From: Porphyrobacter sp. SLTP
GTDB lineage: Bacteria; Pseudomonadota; Alphaproteobacteria; Sphingomonadales; Sphingomonadaceae
DNA length: 64,000 nucleotides
Reading direction: 5' to 3'
NCBI RefSeq assembly: GCF_009905735.1
Contig: NZ_JAAALE010000003.1
Location: 62,001-126,000 of the forward strand
Shown one piece after another: positions 55,356 to 64,000 of this stretch. Below the pieces are notes generated by a model, which was not told the origin of the DNA, searched no databases, and worked only from the letters and a program-made list of their open reading frames with translations. Both the position numbers and the translations under genes were made by a program. Each line of letters starts with the position of its first letter. The stretch's first letter is position 1.

Positions 55356-55973
55356 TTACGTGGTCATGCCACTGAGGGCCGGTTGCTGCGCCGGACTGGC
55401 GTGTGGCCGCGAATGAACCGGTGGCTGTTGCAGCCTTTCGACGAGACTACGAAACTCACCGGGATGCATTGGCTCTGCAAAACGCACGCCCGCGCACCCC
55501 TGCCGGGCCCAGCGGATTGTAGCCAGTTCAAAACAGCGATCCGCAATCTTGAGTGAGACCAATTGTCCTGCTCGAAACTCGTAAGGGCTGCTGATGCACG
55601 CGCCCCGAATTGAGAGATTGCTGATCGTCACACCCTCCTGACGACCATTCACGAACAGGTGTGCGGAGAACGAGAGAGGCAGACGGACCGATCGCGGCGG
55701 GAAGATTTGGGGACTGCTGTTCACCAAGCTATCCGGTTCCGCACTCACGCCAAAGCGCCCCTCCTTCACCCACTTCACAACCCCGGTCCGCGGCCCCGCC
55801 GAGTCAAAGCAGTATTGGATTTCATCGCCCTCAGCGGCACCCGGATAGGCGTCAAGGCAGACCCCCGAGTCGGACACATTCCGCAAGGTCACATAAAACA
55901 GGCCCGACTGGGTCCGCACATAGGCGCTTTTAAACGTCGACGTCGCGCGAGGTTCGTGCCGCCTGTCCAGCAT
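55356..55973 (-). CDS. Tandem PilZ-domain protein
   Basis: 205 aa from ATG 55973, with GAAAGGAC 7-14 nt upstream; the longer frame adds seven residues. It contains two PilZ domains: first (1-85) with RRHEPR (cyclic di-GMP-binding R-x-x-x-R) and NVSDSGVCLDA (D-x-S-x-x-G), second (about 100-185) with NLSIRGACISS, which keeps N/D-x-S-x-x-G. The RxxxR arginines of the second copy are less clear (PRSVRLPL). PilZ proteins bind cyclic di-GMP and act on motility, exopolysaccharide or other targets. Nearest source of the signal is the diguanylate cyclase 1.2 kb away. Confidence 0.85.
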   Translation of the reverse strand: MLDRRHEPRATSTFKSAYVRTQSGLFYVTLRNVSDSGVCLDAYPGAAEGDEIQYCFDSAGPRTGVVKWVKEGRFGVSAEPDSLVNSSPQIFPPRSVRLPLSFSAHLFVNGRQEGVTISNLSIRGACISSPYEFRAGQLVSLKIADRCFELATIRWARQGCAGVRFAEPMHPGEFRSLVERLQQPPVHSRPHASPAQQPALSGMTT

Positions 55974-56267
55974 CTTTCGTCCTTTCCAATCCAAGCGTTC
56001 CGGGCAACTCCTCTGCCCAGCAAACGTTTATTTACAAAGGAAAACCAGAAAGTTTGCTCCCAACCCAGTAATGCCTTGTCGGAGCCATTGATCAATAATT
56101 TACCACGTAAATGGTCGATCTGGACGAACTTGCTCGTTACGCCTTGGCGCATACGCGCGAGAGGTGTATTCTATAATTTGCGTTATAGCTTTGCCTCGCT
56201 CGATTGCCCACTGCGCAAACGATATTGCGATGGTGGAATTTTCCCGCGAACTTTGAAAGTAAATCTG
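55974..56267. promoter_or_regulatory. AT-rich divergent promoter region, PilZ / response regulator
   Basis: These 294 bp are visibly richer in A+T than their surroundings and separate two divergent genes. A rightward -10-like TATAAT (56172-56177) is preceded by TTGGCG at 56144-56149, with a spacing somewhat too long for a standard sigma70 promoter; TATTCT at 56168 would give an 18-bp spacer. No clear operator found. Confidence 0.4.
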
Positions 56268-56891
56268 ATGCAAAATCAGGCGGGTAGTGGGGCTTTAATC
56301 GCGATCGTCGATGATCAGCGCGATGTCCGGACGACCATCAGCAAGGGGCTGGAACGGCACGGTTACCGTATCCATCCCTTTGCGAGCGGGGCAGACCTTC
56401 TTGAGGCTCTCGAATACTTGGAGCCGGATTGCATTCTGCTCGACTTCCGGATGCCGGTGCTGGACGGCATGGCGACCATGAAGGCGATCCCCCCCCATTG
56501 TCGGCATATTCCCGTGATCTTTTTTACCTCGCATGGCGACGTGGCCCTCGCCGTCGAGGCCATGCAAAATGGTGCGCGCGACTTTATTGAAAAGCCGGGA
56601 ACATTCGCAACCATTATCGCCAAGATTGAAGCCGCGCTGATTTCCAGCAAACCTTTGGTTGAAAAGTCGCATTCGGCTTCCGAGGCGCGCGATTTGATCG
56701 CAAGCCTGACCAAACGCGAGCACGAAGTCATGCGCCTGGCGTGTGACGGCATGCGAAACAAAGAGATCGCAGACACGCTCAACTTGGGTGTGCGGACCGT
56801 CGAATCCTACCGACACCAGGCCATCCAGAAGCTCGGCGAAAGCAAGCTCATCAACATCGCAAAGATTTTTCAGTCCGCGCAGAGCAGCTGA
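56268..56891 (+). CDS. FixJ/NarL-type response regulator
   Basis: 207 aa from ATG 56268. Receiver domain (10-125) with the acidic pair DD in AIVDDQRD (15-16), phospho-acceptor Asp59 in ILLDFRMPVLDG, T in FFTSHGD and Lys in FIEKPG. LuxR-type HTH at about 148-205: LTKREHEVMRLACDGMRNKE then IADTLNLGVRTVESYRHQAI. FixJ-class regulators activate transcription when phosphorylated. It is divergent from the PilZ gene. No kinase lies directly next to it; the window's hybrid kinases are the nearest sources of phosphate. ORF upstream of 56268 is not part of the gene. Confidence 0.93.
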   Translation: MQNQAGSGALIAIVDDQRDVRTTISKGLERHGYRIHPFASGADLLEALEYLEPDCILLDFRMPVLDGMATMKAIPPHCRHIPVIFFTSHGDVALAVEAMQNGARDFIEKPGTFATIIAKIEAALISSKPLVEKSHSASEARDLIASLTKREHEVMRLACDGMRNKEIADTLNLGVRTVESYRHQAIQKLGESKLINIAKIFQSAQSS

Positions 56892-57239
56892 AGCTGATAG
56901 GCGGGATTTCTTCAGGCGAGATGATCATCTTGCCGCCAGCACGCTCAAATCGCGCGGCGTAGTCACGCCCCCGCCGTGTCCCTTACGCGGCGACCCTCGG
57001 CGAAACCCCGCTTGACCAGCACAAAACGCTCTTAGCCGAAATGGCCGCTTTGCAACGCTTCGGAACGCATTTGGGCGATGCCTTGCGGCTGTTACGGGCC
57101 GAGACAGCGCCATGGTGTCTGATGTGACCGCAATTTCCCCAGCTGGAACCAGAGCCGCGCGGTTCTTGGCACGCCCAATTTGCCCACTGGACAAATGGCA
57201 ATCGCCTTCGCACCCTGCCGCCAGCAACCGGAGGCAATC
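56892..57239. other. 348-bp intergenic stretch
   Basis: It separates the response regulator from the DUF885 gene. I see no supported gene, clear terminator or operator. A stretch near 57031-57075 looks faintly like the diverged intergenic repeats at 2.7-3.6 kb but cannot be confirmed by eye. Confidence 0.5.
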
Positions 57240-58889
57240 ATGCGGCACTTCCTGACGTTTCTTTTCCTCGTGGCCTGGGCGTCGGTGGCGAATGCACAAG
57301 CCGCGCCGAGAGGCACCTACGACGAGCTTCTCGCCGTGCATGAGGAACTCCAAGCCTACATGGTGCCCGCCTTCACACCGAGCGTGGTGCTCGATTCAGG
57401 AGCCCGGGTCGGCGTGATTTATGCTGACCCGCTCATGGCGGAAAAGCGCGCTGGTCTGACGCGCTTCGAGGAACGCCTCGCCGGCATGGCGGTCGATAGC
57501 TGGCCGCGTGATCAGCAGGCTGACTTCCTCGCTGTAAAATCGCTGCTGAACGGCTACCGCTTCAATCTGGAGGTGCTGCGGCCGTGGATGCGCGACCCCG
57601 GCTTCTATCTGGATCCCCTGATGCGGGTCGCCTTCACCGATCTGGGAGGAGGTGCGCCGGTGCGCGCGCGGCTATCGGCACAGCTCGCCGCCATTCCACC
57701 GATGCTGGCGGCGGCACGCGCCAACCTGACCGAGGTGGCGGGCGACTATGCTGACCTTGCGGTCTTCAACCTTGAGAACAGCGACGGGGTCAATCATTAC
57801 CACCCCTACCGCGCCGTTCCGCCGCCCGGTATCATTGGCTGGTATGATGACCTCTTGGCGCGCAGCCGGGCCGATGCCCCCGAGCTTGAGCCGCAGGTCA
57901 TGGCGGCGCGGACCGCGATCATGGCGTTTCGCGACTGGCTGCGGGCCGAGCGCGGACGCATGACGGCCCCGGCGGGCGTCGGTGCGGAGCGCTACGACTG
58001 GTACATCCGCCATGTGCGGATGATCCCCCTCTCCTCGGAGGAAATGCTGACGCTCGCCGAACGTGAGCACGAGCGCATGACCGCCGCGCTCGCCATCCTG
58101 CGTCACCGCAATCGCGACCTGCCGCAGCTTGACCTCTCCACAAGCGCGCAAGAGCAGCAGGAGAAGGTTCGCCGAACCGACCAGCTGGTGCGTGAGTTCC
58201 TTGTGCGTGAGGACATCATCACGATCCCTGAATTCGTGGGCGAGCTGGGCAGCAATACGCCCTGGATCGAGCGGCCAACCGGCCCGAATTTCTGGGAGCA
58301 GATCCAGTTTCGCGATCCGATCCCTGACCATCTCCACGCGGTCATTCCCGGTCACCGCTTTGACGCTGTCCTTGGCGAACGCGATAAGCGTCCGATCCGG
58401 GGCCGCTATAGTGACGGCGCGCGGGCCGAGGGCTGGGCAACCTATCTTGAGGAGGCGCTGATGCTGGCAGGGGCCACGCAGCACACGCCGCGCGCTGACG
58501 AGTTCATGGAGCTGTTCGGCATCTTCCGCGCGGCCCGCGTTCCTGCCGACATCGCCATGCAGCACAATCGCTGGAACGTGCGCGAGGCGGTGGACTATAT
58601 GCGCGCAAAGACGCCCTGGCTTGACGAGGACGTGGCGCGCGTCGACGCGGAAATCTACCTGCGCCGCCCGCCGGGCTACGGGATCGCCTATACGATCGGC
58701 AAGCTACAGATGGACGCGCTGCTGGCCGACCGGTCGCAGCAGCTGGGCGAGCGGTTTTCGCTGAGGGAATTCCACGACACCTTTCTGGCCGCTGGAAGGC
58801 TACCCATCGCCCTCATTCGCTACGAAATGACGGGGCTGGATGACGAAGTCGCGCTGTTCTGGAAGACCCCGCCAATCCCGCAAGAATAG
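57240..58889 (+). CDS. DUF885 family secreted protein
   Basis: 549 aa. ATG 57240 follows GGAGG by a few bases and opens a signal peptide (MRHFLTFLFLVAWASVANAQ, cleavage about 20). The body has the DUF885 hallmarks ARAEGWATYLEEALMLAG (about 398-415) and PGYGIAYTIGKLQMDALLAD (about 480-499), with R-Y-S-D before the first. DUF885 proteins are suspected metallo-hydrolases or peptidases because of their conserved Glu and His residues; a secure reaction is not established. Probably exported to the periplasm or beyond. It stands alone, convergent with the FAD-binding gene. Confidence 0.85.
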   Translation: MRHFLTFLFLVAWASVANAQAAPRGTYDELLAVHEELQAYMVPAFTPSVVLDSGARVGVIYADPLMAEKRAGLTRFEERLAGMAVDSWPRDQQADFLAVKSLLNGYRFNLEVLRPWMRDPGFYLDPLMRVAFTDLGGGAPVRARLSAQLAAIPPMLAAARANLTEVAGDYADLAVFNLENSDGVNHYHPYRAVPPPGIIGWYDDLLARSRADAPELEPQVMAARTAIMAFRDWLRAERGRMTAPAGVGAERYDWYIRHVRMIPLSSEEMLTLAEREHERMTAALAILRHRNRDLPQLDLSTSAQEQQEKVRRTDQLVREFLVREDIITIPEFVGELGSNTPWIERPTGPNFWEQIQFRDPIPDHLHAVIPGHRFDAVLGERDKRPIRGRYSDGARAEGWATYLEEALMLAGATQHTPRADEFMELFGIFRAARVPADIAMQHNRWNVREAVDYMRAKTPWLDEDVARVDAEIYLRRPPGYGIAYTIGKLQMDALLADRSQQLGERFSLREFHDTFLAAGRLPIALIRYEMTGLDDEVALFWKTPPIPQE

Positions 58890-58898
58890 GTGTTCGCC

Positions 58899-59048
58899 TC
58901 AGATTCGCCGCAGGACGTTGAAGATCGAAAAGCCGGCGACGTCTTTTCCGTCTTCAGCCGCGGGCCAGCTTAATATCTCGCGCCAGCTGGCCTCGAACAG
59001 CGCGCCGTGCTGAAGCACTGCCCCGTCGAGCGTGACCGCACAGCCCAC
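58899..59048 (-). pseudogene. Possible gene remnant (C-terminal fragment)
   Basis: The minus strand reads an open run of about 49 codons ending FEASWREILSWPAAEDGKDV then AGFSIFNVLRRI and a stop. It looks like a natural protein C-terminus, but a TGA precedes it in frame and the only start is a GTG at 59048. It lies directly downstream of the FAD-binding gene. I do not recognise the family. Confidence 0.3.
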
Positions 59049-59135
59049 GCCCGTGAGCCGCGATCACATTTCGGCGGCAGCCATACCATCCCCGCCACTC
59101 CGGTCTGGCGGCCGCACTCGCTCAACGCTGCAGCC

Positions 59136-60743
59136 TCAAAACGCCGGAAAAAGCATTCTGCGCAAACGAGACGCGAGGGTCGGGGACATTTGCGCCATCT
59201 TCGGCCCGATCTCTGCGGCAGCCGTGATGCCTTGAACAAATGGCTGGTCGTGCAAGAGGTAAGGTATGGCCCCCAATGCGATCCGCCCACGCGCCTCGGC
59301 AGGCAGGGTAAGGCTGTAATCGCTCCCGACCGACGGAATCTCCTCTCCGGCAGCAAGCAGTTGATCCCTTAGCCGAGGAAATGGCAAGTCCTTCGATTCC
59401 AGCGGTTTTTGCCCTCTGGCGTCGATGAATATGTCGAACTCGTGATGGGTGCCGCCGACACTGATCGTCGTGCCGTGATCGGTGACCTCCTTGTCGTAAT
59501 CCGGTCCAAGCTCCAGGAGCGTCAGTACGCCAGCCTTGTGCAACGCCAGGATCCTGCGGACAGACTCGGATGGGATCGCGGCATAATTGTCCATGAAGAC
59601 CCGGCTCAGGCCGGAATCGAAGCGGTCCCTATCCGCATCATCGAGGAAGGGGACGATGTCCTGAAAGACCTCATGCATCCGCAGGATCGCATAGCGCCAA
59701 GGGACCGTGATGCGATTGCGCTTGTTGTGCTCGACTTCGGCGAGATTGAACTGCGCCCAGCGAAGCGCGTCATGCGCAACGCGATCGGCGAAATAGGCGT
59801 CGGCGATATCGTCGGGGCTGCGCTCGCTGAGTGAAACGCGCGCGGCCCACCACGGATCGGCCAGAGCAATTTCTTCCGCAAACAGCGCAAAGCACCGGTC
59901 CAGCAATCCCGCGCTGCCTTTGTCGATTTCCGCCTTGACGGCATCGGGTGTGGCGCGAACGAGCGGCTCGTACGGGATCGGGCAATAGAAGTCGGCTTCA
60001 GGCAAAATGCCGGTACGCGACATCAGCGTGATTGTCAGATCGGCGCTGTCAGGGTGCAACGCGAAGGTGACGCTCTGATCCTCGCTTTCGCCAAAATCCC
60101 CGTGTTGCGACACCACGGCCATGGCCGCGTCAATTGCGCTGAGTGATGTCCCCATGATCCCAATGTCGCATGGGGGAATGCTGTCATTGACCAGACCAGA
60201 CCACGGGCTGGGGTAATAGGCCCGCGTCGCCTCGTCCGCATCGGGCCAGACGTGGCCTGTCGCAATGGCGACGCGATCAAAACATAGCGGCGCCTGATCG
60301 GTCTCGGTCCATAGGGCAACGCTGTCTGTGCGTGCCTCAAGATCGATGACGCGGCAGTTCTCCCTGATGTTGATGGTGATGCCACGCTCTCGGCCCTGCT
60401 CAACAAGCCAAAGGAGCTGATCCCGGAAGTATTGGCCCAGCAAAATCCGAGGGAGAAACTGCCGGTCATGCAGCTTGCCTTTGTCGACGCCGTAGCGGCC
60501 GAGCCAATCTGCGGATTGGGCGCTCAGCCATTCAAGATAGGTGGCGCCGATGGGCGGGATTTCGATGCTCGCGATATTGGCAAGCATCAACCGCGTGTTC
60601 GCGTCATCGTCGTAAGGCATCCCGACACCGGCCTGCTCACCCTGCTCGAACACCGTGATTTCGATCGGATCTCCTTTGGCCACCAAGGCCGCGACGGTGT
60701 AAATCCCCGTAGGCCCAGAGCCAACAACGGCCATGTCGTTCAT
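59136..60743 (-). CDS. FAD/NAD(P)-binding protein (NAD_binding_9 / lysine-ornithine-oxygenase-like)
   Basis: 535 aa. N-terminal dinucleotide loop VVGSGPTGIYT (G8-x-G10-x-x-G13) binds FAD, and an E-Q-G-E-Q-A-G-V-G-M-P-Y segment follows. A second site, GIMGTSLSAIDAAMAV (about 200), suits NAD(P). A GHVWPD motif lies between them. The arrangement matches uncharacterised flavin oxidoreductases of the HI0933/lysine N-oxygenase-like group. The start has weak ribosome signals; an alternative ATG lies three codons on (MAVVGS). It converges on the DUF885 gene. Substrate unknown. Confidence 0.8.
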   Translation of the reverse strand: MNDMAVVGSGPTGIYTVAALVAKGDPIEITVFEQGEQAGVGMPYDDDANTRLMLANIASIEIPPIGATYLEWLSAQSADWLGRYGVDKGKLHDRQFLPRILLGQYFRDQLLWLVEQGRERGITINIRENCRVIDLEARTDSVALWTETDQAPLCFDRVAIATGHVWPDADEATRAYYPSPWSGLVNDSIPPCDIGIMGTSLSAIDAAMAVVSQHGDFGESEDQSVTFALHPDSADLTITLMSRTGILPEADFYCPIPYEPLVRATPDAVKAEIDKGSAGLLDRCFALFAEEIALADPWWAARVSLSERSPDDIADAYFADRVAHDALRWAQFNLAEVEHNKRNRITVPWRYAILRMHEVFQDIVPFLDDADRDRFDSGLSRVFMDNYAAIPSESVRRILALHKAGVLTLLELGPDYDKEVTDHGTTISVGGTHHEFDIFIDARGQKPLESKDLPFPRLRDQLLAAGEEIPSVGSDYSLTLPAEARGRIALGAIPYLLHDQPFVQGITAAAEIGPKMAQMSPTLASRLRRMLFPAF

Positions 60744-60976
60744 AGAAATCGCTCTTTAGACTAGGGAAATGCGCCGTCATCGGTGACCGCATTCCTTACA
60801 TGGACCGAACTGAGCATCTGCCTGCTTTCAGGAATAAGCAAGCAACGCGTTGGTTGATCACGAGCCAGCGAGGAAAAATCCCGCCTCAGCGTTGTTCTCG
60901 GAGCGTGGGTTTCGCAAAGCGAACCTCTGATAGCCGCCGTAAGGCACAAGCATGGTGGGGGTGGCCCGGCAATGTT

Positions 60977-63571
60977 TCAGCTGACAGGTGCGGGCGAGAT
61001 CAGAAGGCTTCGGCGTGCATCGGGATCGGCGCGCGACAGGGTAATCGGGGCTGACGACTGCGTACCTGCTTCGACCTGCCAGCTTCCAAACCCTAACCCA
61101 TCGAACAGGGCGTAACCGTCAAAATCGGTGATCGCGCGCGCGACCTCATCGCCAGCAGAATTGCGCAGCACCACCGGGACGCCCGAGCGCGGGGTCTGCC
61201 GGTCATTGGCGACGAGCAGCACCTGCACCTCGATGCTCCCGGTCGGAGATAGCGCGACGGGCACGTGGCGGATCTCGCCCGGGCGCAGGGCAAGGCGGTC
61301 GCCAACGCGCGCGGGTCGCAAGGTAAAGTCGGTGAGCGAGGACATCTGCGTCTCGATATCGACATCCGGCCCCGGCGCGATCCCGCCGATCAGGACTGTG
61401 CCGTCCGCAGCCGTTTCCTCGCGCCGCAGCGCCGCGCCTACGATGAAGCGACCGCCGGAGACGCCTTCTTCCGCAGCTCCGCGTGCACCGTCACCATCTT
61501 CGTCGACAAACATCTCCGCCATGATCGCGCCGCTGCGAGCAATCCCGGCCGGGGCCGTGCGCCAGCGGTTTGGCCCGCGCCACAGGCCGAGCGTCAACCC
61601 GATGCCAGCGCGCCAACCTTCGCCTTCGCGCCCCGCCGAAGCGCTGAGGCCGAGCGGGCCGAACTGCTGGCTGAAGGTTGCCCCGCCGCCGATTGTGCCG
61701 CTGTCCGCCTGCCAATCGAGATCGAGCGCGAGATTGCCTGCGCCCAGCTTGCGCGCCGCGCTGAGGTTGGCACCGTCGATCCGCCAGCCGTTCCGGTCCG
61801 AGGCGGTGATGCCGCTCCGCAGCCGCCAGTCACCCCGGCGCGCGGTCACGCCGAGCGCGGCCGTGCCTTGCCACGGCGCACTGCCTTCGCGAACCGCGCC
61901 CAGCGCGAGGTTTGCCTGCCAGTCGGCCATCGGCAGCACCATCCGCGCCACAGCGATGTGACGTTCGCCGCCGCGCCGCAGTGCGCCGGTCTGCACCCGC
62001 GCCTGCCAGGGCAGGCTGAGGCGGCCAAGACCGATCCGGCCCTGTCCGCTCACTGTCATCACCTGCGCAAATTCGCGCACCTGCGGCGGCAGGCCGGGGC
62101 CATCGTCGCGGCCATGCTGGGCGAGGTCGAGCACCAGATCCTGCGACCCGATCCGCCGCGCGAGCCGCAGGGCGCCGCCATAGCCGCCCGCCCGGTCACG
62201 CGCGCCGGTCACAGCCCAGAGCCCGCCGCCCAGCGCCCCGTTGAAGCCGAGTGCGACGGCCGGTTGCCCCTGCGTACCCGCGCGCACATCAAGCCGTGCG
62301 GTCACATCCGGCGCCATGCCCCAGTCGAGGCTGGCAAAGGCGGTCGGACCAGCGGGCTCGTCCGCCAGCGTTTCGCCAAGCAGCGGCTTTCCGCCGTCAA
62401 CAAGGCCGAAGCTGTAACCGATCTCGTTCTCGGCGTTCATTTCGGTGCCGACGAGCCGGGTGAAGACCTCTTCGCTCATCTCGCCATTGGGGCCGTAGAG
62501 GCGCACCACCCAGCGGTTCTCACCGATGCGAACGGGGATGTCGCCGAACTGCCATTGCCCGGCGGCGTCAGGTTCGCGGGTGACCGCGACAAGGCGTTCC
62601 TCATGCCACAGCTCGGCCTCCCAGCCTTGCGGGAGCGGGCCGGTGAGGGTGATGGTGTCGACCAGATCCGCCCGCCACGGCGCGCGTGATGAAATGACGA
62701 GCCCGCGTCCCGATAGCGCGTCGGCGATCAACGGCTGGGCAGGCGCGGCAATATCGCCAAGCGCCAAGCTGCGCGCGCCGAGCGGGCCCAGCAGGTCAGG
62801 CGTGTCGCGCGCGTCGGAGAGCGTGAAACCGGGGGTGATGCGGCCGTCGTTGGTGACTGCAACACCGACCCGTCCGGCAAGCCCGAACAGCGCGCCGCTG
62901 GCAAGCAGATTGGCGGAGACCTGCTGGCCTTGAGGAGTCATGGCGATCCCGGCGCCAAGATCGGCGCTCCACAGCTTCACTGCGCCCTCCGGGCGGGCGA
63001 GCAGCGCGTAACGGGGGCGGGAGCTCTCGGGCCGCAGCCGCGCTTGCCGTTCTTCGCGTGCGAGGCGCATCAGCACCGGCAGCGCGGCCGTGGAGGCGAT
63101 CAGCAGTCGCTGGCTGACTGTGTCATGGCTGAGGCTCATCGGGAGGTAAGCCGCCACATCGGTCAGCGGTAGGCACGCGCCGCTCGGGCTGGGAAGCAGC
63201 GCGGCGGCGGGGATTGTGACTGTGCGGCGCGGCTCGGGCAGGGTCAGAATGATATGCTCGCCAGCCGGTTCATGCGCCAGTTCCAGCGCATCGAGCAGCG
63301 GGAGGATCGCGACGCAGGCCCCGCCATCTGCGCCCAGATCATGCAGGGCTATGGCATCGACGATCAGCTTGCCATCGGCGAATAAGGCCGGAAGGGCGAG
63401 CCCGTCAGCGGCCTGACCGGCGCGCTCGGCCGCGGGGTCGCTGCCGAACAGCCGGTCGAACAGGCCAATCTCTTGCGCCCGAACTGGGGCAGCGACTGCG
63501 CCTGCCAGTCCGACTGCGCACAGCAGCTGGAGCGCCAGCCATCGCAGTGGCCAGAGGGGGCGGCGGGACAT
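60977..63571 (-). CDS. Chaperone-usher pilus outer-membrane usher-like protein
   Basis: 864 aa. Signal peptide ends AAPVRAQ (about 33). The N-terminal part (DAIALHDLGADGGACVAILP, with VPLTD-like repeats and VTIPAAALLPSPSGACLPLT) is a soluble domain before the barrel; the middle (180-700) is barrel-like with alternating strands and DIPVRIGENRWVVRLYGP. The C-terminal third has D-x-D-x-D-G (FVDEDGDGARGAAEEGV), then repeated small Ig-like modules (GVPVVLRNSAGDEV, TDFDGYALFDGLGFGSWQV) as in TcfC/CS1-type alpha-fimbrial ushers. It starts 28 nt after the chaperone gene's stop. No pilin lies in the window. The usher identity is by architecture and neighbour; no sequence search was available. Confidence 0.75.
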   Translation of the reverse strand: MSRRPLWPLRWLALQLLCAVGLAGAVAAPVRAQEIGLFDRLFGSDPAAERAGQAADGLALPALFADGKLIVDAIALHDLGADGGACVAILPLLDALELAHEPAGEHIILTLPEPRRTVTIPAAALLPSPSGACLPLTDVAAYLPMSLSHDTVSQRLLIASTAALPVLMRLAREERQARLRPESSRPRYALLARPEGAVKLWSADLGAGIAMTPQGQQVSANLLASGALFGLAGRVGVAVTNDGRITPGFTLSDARDTPDLLGPLGARSLALGDIAAPAQPLIADALSGRGLVISSRAPWRADLVDTITLTGPLPQGWEAELWHEERLVAVTREPDAAGQWQFGDIPVRIGENRWVVRLYGPNGEMSEEVFTRLVGTEMNAENEIGYSFGLVDGGKPLLGETLADEPAGPTAFASLDWGMAPDVTARLDVRAGTQGQPAVALGFNGALGGGLWAVTGARDRAGGYGGALRLARRIGSQDLVLDLAQHGRDDGPGLPPQVREFAQVMTVSGQGRIGLGRLSLPWQARVQTGALRRGGERHIAVARMVLPMADWQANLALGAVREGSAPWQGTAALGVTARRGDWRLRSGITASDRNGWRIDGANLSAARKLGAGNLALDLDWQADSGTIGGGATFSQQFGPLGLSASAGREGEGWRAGIGLTLGLWRGPNRWRTAPAGIARSGAIMAEMFVDEDGDGARGAAEEGVSGGRFIVGAALRREETAADGTVLIGGIAPGPDVDIETQMSSLTDFTLRPARVGDRLALRPGEIRHVPVALSPTGSIEVQVLLVANDRQTPRSGVPVVLRNSAGDEVARAITDFDGYALFDGLGFGSWQVEAGTQSSAPITLSRADPDARRSLLISPAPVS

Positions 63572-63598
63572 GGGTGCTTACCGAGCCAGGTCATGTGC

Positions 63599-64000
63599 TC
63601 AGAGCGCCGCGGTCAGGCTGGCGAGCAGCTTTCCGGCATTGGCCGGATCACCCGCGTCAGTCGAAGTGTAGTCAATCCGCACTGTCTTGCCGGCCAGCTT
63701 GGCGCGCACATCGGCGGGCAGCGGGACGATCACATCGCGGCTGGTGTTGGGGGTGTAGATCGCAACGCCGCGCACCAGCCAGGCGGGGGCTTTTTCGCCC
63801 GCAACGGTCAGGCTGACATCGCCATAGGTCGAGCGGGTGCCCGAACGATTGAGGCGCACCACCAGTTGATCGGGCGCATTATCTGCCATCGCGGCGGCGT
63901 CCATCGTGACACTCGCGTCGAGTGCGCCAACGCGCAGGATCACGGGAATGGTGATCGAGCGGATCGCTACGAGTTCGATCGAAAGGCTGTTGTCGGCGGC
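63599..64000 (-). CDS. Periplasmic pilus chaperone (partial, N-terminus beyond right edge)
   Basis: At least 134 residues continuing past the window edge. Near the start of the visible part is IPVILRVGALDASVTMD, then QLVVRLNRSGTRSTYGDVSL and VRGVAIYTPNTSRDVIVPLP. These are typical of the C-terminal domain of CS1/alpha-type pilus chaperones: the I-P-V-I-x-R edge, L-N-R-x-G-x-R-S-x-Y-G-D and the G-V-A-x-Y-T-P-N segment. It would fold pilins in the periplasm for the downstream usher gene. The first half is missing. Confidence 0.78.
   Translation of the reverse strand, partial: AADNSLSIELVAIRSITIPVILRVGALDASVTMDAAAMADNAPDQLVVRLNRSGTRSTYGDVSLTVAGEKAPAWLVRGVAIYTPNTSRDVIVPLPADVRAKLAGKTVRIDYTSTDAGDPANAGKLLASLTAAL

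Noticed and set aside
55126-55416. Plus-strand frame of 96 codons in the gene-poor stretch
   Set aside because: No ribosome site and an unusual composition; its 3' part overlaps the PilZ gene. The palindrome and hairpins are the better explanation for the region.

Overview
This is a GC-rich alphaproteobacterial window, most likely from a sphingomonad (Sphingomonadales, Erythrobacter/Porphyrobacter-like). The support is indirect: codon bias, a TonB receptor beside Rieske oxygenases, a petABC bc1 operon, an Mrp antiporter with fused A and B subunits, REP-type palindromes around a GIY-YIG gene, and LOV-type hybrid kinases. I saw no rRNA, tRNA, CRISPR array, IS transposase or integrase. Both edges cut genes.

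Layout. 0-12.7 kb is a catabolic region. It holds a SnoaL-like protein, an MDR reductase, an NmrA protein, two separate Rieske oxygenase alpha subunits, a TonB receptor, two SDR dehydrogenases, an MFS transporter and a glutathione transferase. This fits uptake, ring or side-chain hydroxylation, and oxidation of a hydrophobic (possibly aromatic) substrate that the sequence does not identify. A small block at 2.4-3.7 kb is full of repeats and contains a GIY-YIG gene framed by inverted 30-bp repeats. 12.8-21.6 kb is housekeeping: a PH-domain pair, a GNAT, threonine aldolase, an EamA exporter, an epimerase, pepN and pgeF. 21.8-31.5 kb is energy and ion metabolism: petABC with a strong terminator, apt, then a six-gene mrp operon whose genes overlap by 4 nt at every junction. 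31.7-33.5 kb encodes a GH15 glucan hydrolase. 36.5-44.6 kb carries an exported catalase-peroxidase and a complete RND efflux system.

33.6-36.3 kb and 45-57 kb are rich in signalling genes. There are three hybrid histidine kinases with C-terminal receiver domains, a GGDEF diguanylate cyclase with an I-site, a two-domain PilZ protein, a FixJ/NarL-type response regulator, and a regulator that joins LuxR-like helix-turn-helix segments to an alpha/beta-hydrolase fold lacking its catalytic residues. The right end has a DUF885 protein, an FAD-binding protein and part of a chaperone-usher pilus locus.

Most notable points: (i) two paralogous PAS/LOV hybrid kinases of 895 and 896 aa, one keeping the LOV photo-cysteine at residue 49 and the other with Arg at the same residue; (ii) the HTH-pseudohydrolase fusion with an undescribed secreted protein downstream; (iii) a 730-bp non-coding stretch with strong nested stem-loops; (iv) an RND adaptor whose lipoprotein signal peptide is readable but has no ordinary start codon in frame.
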